64,000 bases of DNA from positions 1 to 64,000 of the forward strand of contig JAFAGI010000020.1 in NCBI GenBank assembly GCA_023422835.1. The letters are read 5' to 3'. Every line of letters starts with the position of its first letter. Position 1 is the stretch's first letter. This stretch comes from Bacteroidota bacterium. GTDB lineage: Bacteria; Bacteroidota; Bacteroidia; Chitinophagales; Chitinophagaceae. Made by a program: the position numbers and the translations under genes. Below are positions 61,559-64,000 of this stretch, piece after piece. The notes beneath the pieces were generated by a model, which worked only from the letters and a program-made list of their open reading frames with translations, did not search any database and was not told where the DNA came from.

Positions 61559-64000
61559 TTACTTCTTTGATGCTTTTGCGGCTGTATTCTTAGCAGCAGC
61601 TTTTTTTGGTGCTACTTTTTTAGGTGCAGCTTTTTTAACCGCTGCTTTTTTTGCTTTTTTGGCGAATGCGTCGGGCTGTTGCGCTTCTATCAATTTCTTT
61701 ACTTCTTCGAGAGAGATGGTTTTTAATTCTTCTTCTGTAAACTTCTCGCCTACTGCATTTTTTCCGAGCTTAAGCATTTGTTTGCCAAAGCGAATGAACG
61801 GTCCCCAGCGGCCGTTCTCAATGGCTATCTTTTCTTTCTCCCAATTTTGTATATACCGTTTTGCCTCTTTCTCAATTTTCTTCGATATAAGTTCATCAAT
61901 ATCTTTTTGGGTAAGGTTATCGAAGTCATATGCCTTCGGTACATTTATAAAAAGCTCTTCCCATTTCAGGTATGGGCCAAAACGCCCCTTGCCTTTGGTC
62001 ACGGGCTTACCCTGGTAATGAGCAACCGGCGCATCAGCTTCCTTTTTTTGATTGATAAACTCAATGGCCTGCTCCATATCTACTGTCAACGGGTCTGTGG
62101 TGCGTGGTATGGAAATAAAATTCTCTCCCCACTTTACGTATGGACCGAACCGGCCGGTGTTTACGCTTACTTCCTGTCCTTCATATTCACCCAGCTCCAG
62201 CGGGAGTTTAAAAAGATCAAGCGCCTCTTCCAGTGTGATGGTTTCAATGCTTTGATTTTTGTGTAAAGATGCAAACTTTGGTTTTTCCTCGCTATCGGTA
62301 TCTCCTATTTGTATCATGGGGCCGTAGCGTCCCATGCGGGCAACTACCTTTTTTCCTGAGGTTTCTTCTACGCCCAATTCTCTTTCTCCTTTGGCTCTTT
62401 CTGCATTTTCCAGCGTATGCTCCACATCTTTGTGAAATGGTATATAAAAATGCCCCAGCATTTCGTTCCATACCATTTTACCTGCTGCAATGTCGTCAAA
62501 TTCTTCTTCCACGCGCGCGGTAAAACCGTAATCCATTACCTGTCCAAAATGTTCTATCAAAAAATCAGTTACCACAAAGCCCAGGTCTGTAGGGAATAAT
62601 TTTCCCTTTTCACGGCCAATGATTTCTGTTTCGGTTTTTGTCCCGATTGCATTGTCCGGCGTTAGTTTTAACATGCGGTAAGAGCGGGCCGTGCCGTCCT
62701 TATCCCTTTTCTCCACATAGTTTCTCTTAATGATGGTAGAGATGGTAGGCGCATATGTAGATGGTCTTCCGATACCTAACTCTTCCAATTTCTTTACCAG
62801 CGATGCTTCTGTATACCTTGCCGCTGGCCGCGTAAATTTCTCTGTGGCTACCAGCTTATCCAGGTTTAACTGCTGGCCTACTTTCAGCGGCGGCAGGCTA
62901 TTTTCATCTTCGCTTTCCTCTTCATCATCTTTCCCTTCTAAATACACTTTCAGGAAACCGTCGAACTTCAGCACTTCCCCGGTAGCAGTAAGCTGTTCTT
63001 TGTTGGTAGAGATAGCTATCTGTGCTGTGGTTTTTTCAAACTCTGCTTCGCTCATCTGCGATGCAATGGTGCGTTTCCAGATCAGCTCGTACAGCCTGCG
63101 CATGTCCGGCTCATTGATGGTATGGTTTGCCATATATGTAGGCCTGATGGCTTCGTGGGCCTCCTGTGCGCCTGCAGATTTATTTTTAAAAGTTCTTACC
63201 TGGTGGTATTTCTCACCGTAAGAATGCTGAATTTCCTTACGGATATCAGCCAGCGCGGTGGCGCTGAGGTTCACGCTGTCTGTACGCATGTAGGTAATGT
63301 ACCCGTTTTCATACAGCCTCTGAGCTATCAGCATGGTTTTAGCCACACCGTAGCCGAGCTTGCGCGATGCTTCCTGTTGCAGGGTAGATGTTGTAAAGGG
63401 CGCTGCCGGAGATCGTCTGGCAGGCTTTACTTCAATATTAGATACGCTGTATGCCGCATCCTTGCAGGATTCCAGGAATGCCAGTGCAGCCTTTTCATCG
63501 GCGATCTTTTTAGCGCTTTCGGCTTTAAAGCTGATTTTTTTTCCGGTAATGTCTGCTCCGTTGAAGTACCCTTCTATCTTAAAATAGCTAACCGGCTCAA
63601 ACGTATTTATTTCTCTTTCCCGCTCCACGATCAGGCGAACGGCTACACTTTGTACGCGTCCTGCGCTGAGGCTTCGCTGCATGCCCACCTTGCGCCATAG
63701 CACAGGGCTTAGCTCAAATCCCACGATGCGGTCCAGCACACGCCTTGCCTGCTGTGCATCTACCAGGTTCATGTCTATTGTACGCGGATGCTCAATTGCT
63801 TTCTTAATAGCAGGTTTAGTGATCTCGTGGAAAACAATTCTTTTGGTAGTGGCAGGGTCAAGGTCCAGCACTTCGGCCAAGTGCCAGCTGATGCTTTCTC
63901 CTTCGCGGTCCTCATCCGAAGCCAGCCAAACCTCATCAGCTTTCTTAGCCTTGGCCTTCAGATCTTTGACCACCTTTGTTTTGTCTTCTGAAATTATATA
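61559..64000 (-). CDS. topA: DNA topoisomerase I, N-terminus beyond the window
   Basis: At least 813 codons; the reading frame stays open to 64000. Type IA enzyme relaxing negative supercoils. Visible: the end of the TOPRIM domain with SDEDREGES, the active-site tyrosine in GYITYMRTDS, the hinge region TTSTLQQEASRKLGYG, four C-terminal glycine/tryptophan-type repeats (RYGPMIQIG, RFGPYVKWG, RFGPYLKWE, RWGPFIRFG), and a Lys/Ala/Pro-rich basic tail of about 35 residues. No zinc-finger cysteines are seen in the C-terminal part. Confidence 0.96.
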   Translation of the reverse strand, partial: YIISEDKTKVVKDLKAKAKKADEVWLASDEDREGESISWHLAEVLDLDPATTKRIVFHEITKPAIKKAIEHPRTIDMNLVDAQQARRVLDRIVGFELSPVLWRKVGMQRSLSAGRVQSVAVRLIVEREREINTFEPVSYFKIEGYFNGADITGKKISFKAESAKKIADEKAALAFLESCKDAAYSVSNIEVKPARRSPAAPFTTSTLQQEASRKLGYGVAKTMLIAQRLYENGYITYMRTDSVNLSATALADIRKEIQHSYGEKYHQVRTFKNKSAGAQEAHEAIRPTYMANHTINEPDMRRLYELIWKRTIASQMSEAEFEKTTAQIAISTNKEQLTATGEVLKFDGFLKVYLEGKDDEEESEDENSLPPLKVGQQLNLDKLVATEKFTRPAARYTEASLVKKLEELGIGRPSTYAPTISTIIKRNYVEKRDKDGTARSYRMLKLTPDNAIGTKTETEIIGREKGKLFPTDLGFVVTDFLIEHFGQVMDYGFTARVEEEFDDIAAGKMVWNEMLGHFYIPFHKDVEHTLENAERAKGERELGVEETSGKKVVARMGRYGPMIQIGDTDSEEKPKFASLHKNQSIETITLEEALDLFKLPLELGEYEGQEVSVNTGRFGPYVKWGENFISIPRTTDPLTVDMEQAIEFINQKKEADAPVAHYQGKPVTKGKGRFGPYLKWEELFINVPKAYDFDNLTQKDIDELISKKIEKEAKRYIQNWEKEKIAIENGRWGPFIRFGKQMLKLGKNAVGEKFTEEELKTISLEEVKKLIEAQQPDAFAKKAKKAAVKKAAPKKVAPKKAAAKNTAAKASKK

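Noticed and set aside
61443..62018. 191-codon plus-strand frame
   Set aside because: Antisense to topA; the Ala/Phe-rich start mirrors the Lys/Ala-rich TopA tail.

Overview
The window is chromosomal DNA from a member of the Bacteroidota, most likely the Chitinophagaceae or a close relative. Evidence: promoters repeatedly fit the Bacteroidota form (TTTG, about 20 nt, TAnnTTTG). Rho carries a long charged insert. A BshB1 bacillithiol deacetylase and several families common in this phylum are present (DUF1543, DUF2141, DUF2752, DUF4294, DUF4382, CCC-motif membrane protein). Almost all of it is a conserved backbone; no phage, insertion sequence, CRISPR array or rRNA was seen.

Layout. 1-3.2 kb: end of a DnaQ-like exonuclease gene and valS. 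3.2-9.4 kb: a sulfur operon (Crp/Fnr regulator, TauE/SafE exporter, TlpA-like protein, thioredoxin, persulfide-dioxygenase/rhodanese fusion, membrane rhodanese, DUF2892 protein, split YeeE/YedE transporter) ending in a GNAT gene. 9.4-14.4 kb, minus strand: hpf, then tRNA-Thr(TGT), Tyr, Gly, Thr(GGT), tuf, tRNA-Trp, secE, nusG, ended by a terminator and followed by an esterase instead of rplK. 14.5-34.3 kb: housekeeping genes (recF, pdhA, ribH, adk, cysS, rnhA, rho, purH, comEC) plus hydrolases and a TetR regulator. 34.4-38.7 kb: a secreted basic peptide, an outer-membrane protein, a response regulator and histidine kinase, and a DUF4382 lipoprotein. 38.7-47.7 kb, minus strand: AI-2E family protein, DUF2141, epimerase, pgk, desaturase, bshB1, a broken S41 peptidase and DUF4294. 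47.8-58 kb: holA, sulfatase, DUF937, ABC1 kinase, tRNA-Arg, TPR protein, rpsG, rpsL, ilvE, a possible psi-like protein and rdgB. 58-64 kb: GH43, a dispanin/DUF2752/CCC-motif cluster, and topA running off the window.

Most notable observations. (1) About 100-bp interspersed elements at 40.4, 41.8 and 45.1 kb, with a degenerate copy at 9.9 kb. Their sense-strand end forms the leader and start codon of DUF2141, bshB1 and DUF1543, and one copy shows a compensatory change in the stem. (2) A shared module (TTCAT-N6-TTCATGTTG, 6 nt, TAnnTTTG) upstream of both the two-component-system gene cluster and the DUF4382 lipoprotein gene, which suggests the regulator's own regulon. (3) A TGTAAC-TTTA-GTTACA palindrome placed as a class II Crp/Fnr activator site before the sulfur operon. 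(4) Loss of the usual continuation of both the nusG and the rpsL-rpsG ribosomal operons.

All functions are read from sequence motifs and family knowledge; no database search was run.
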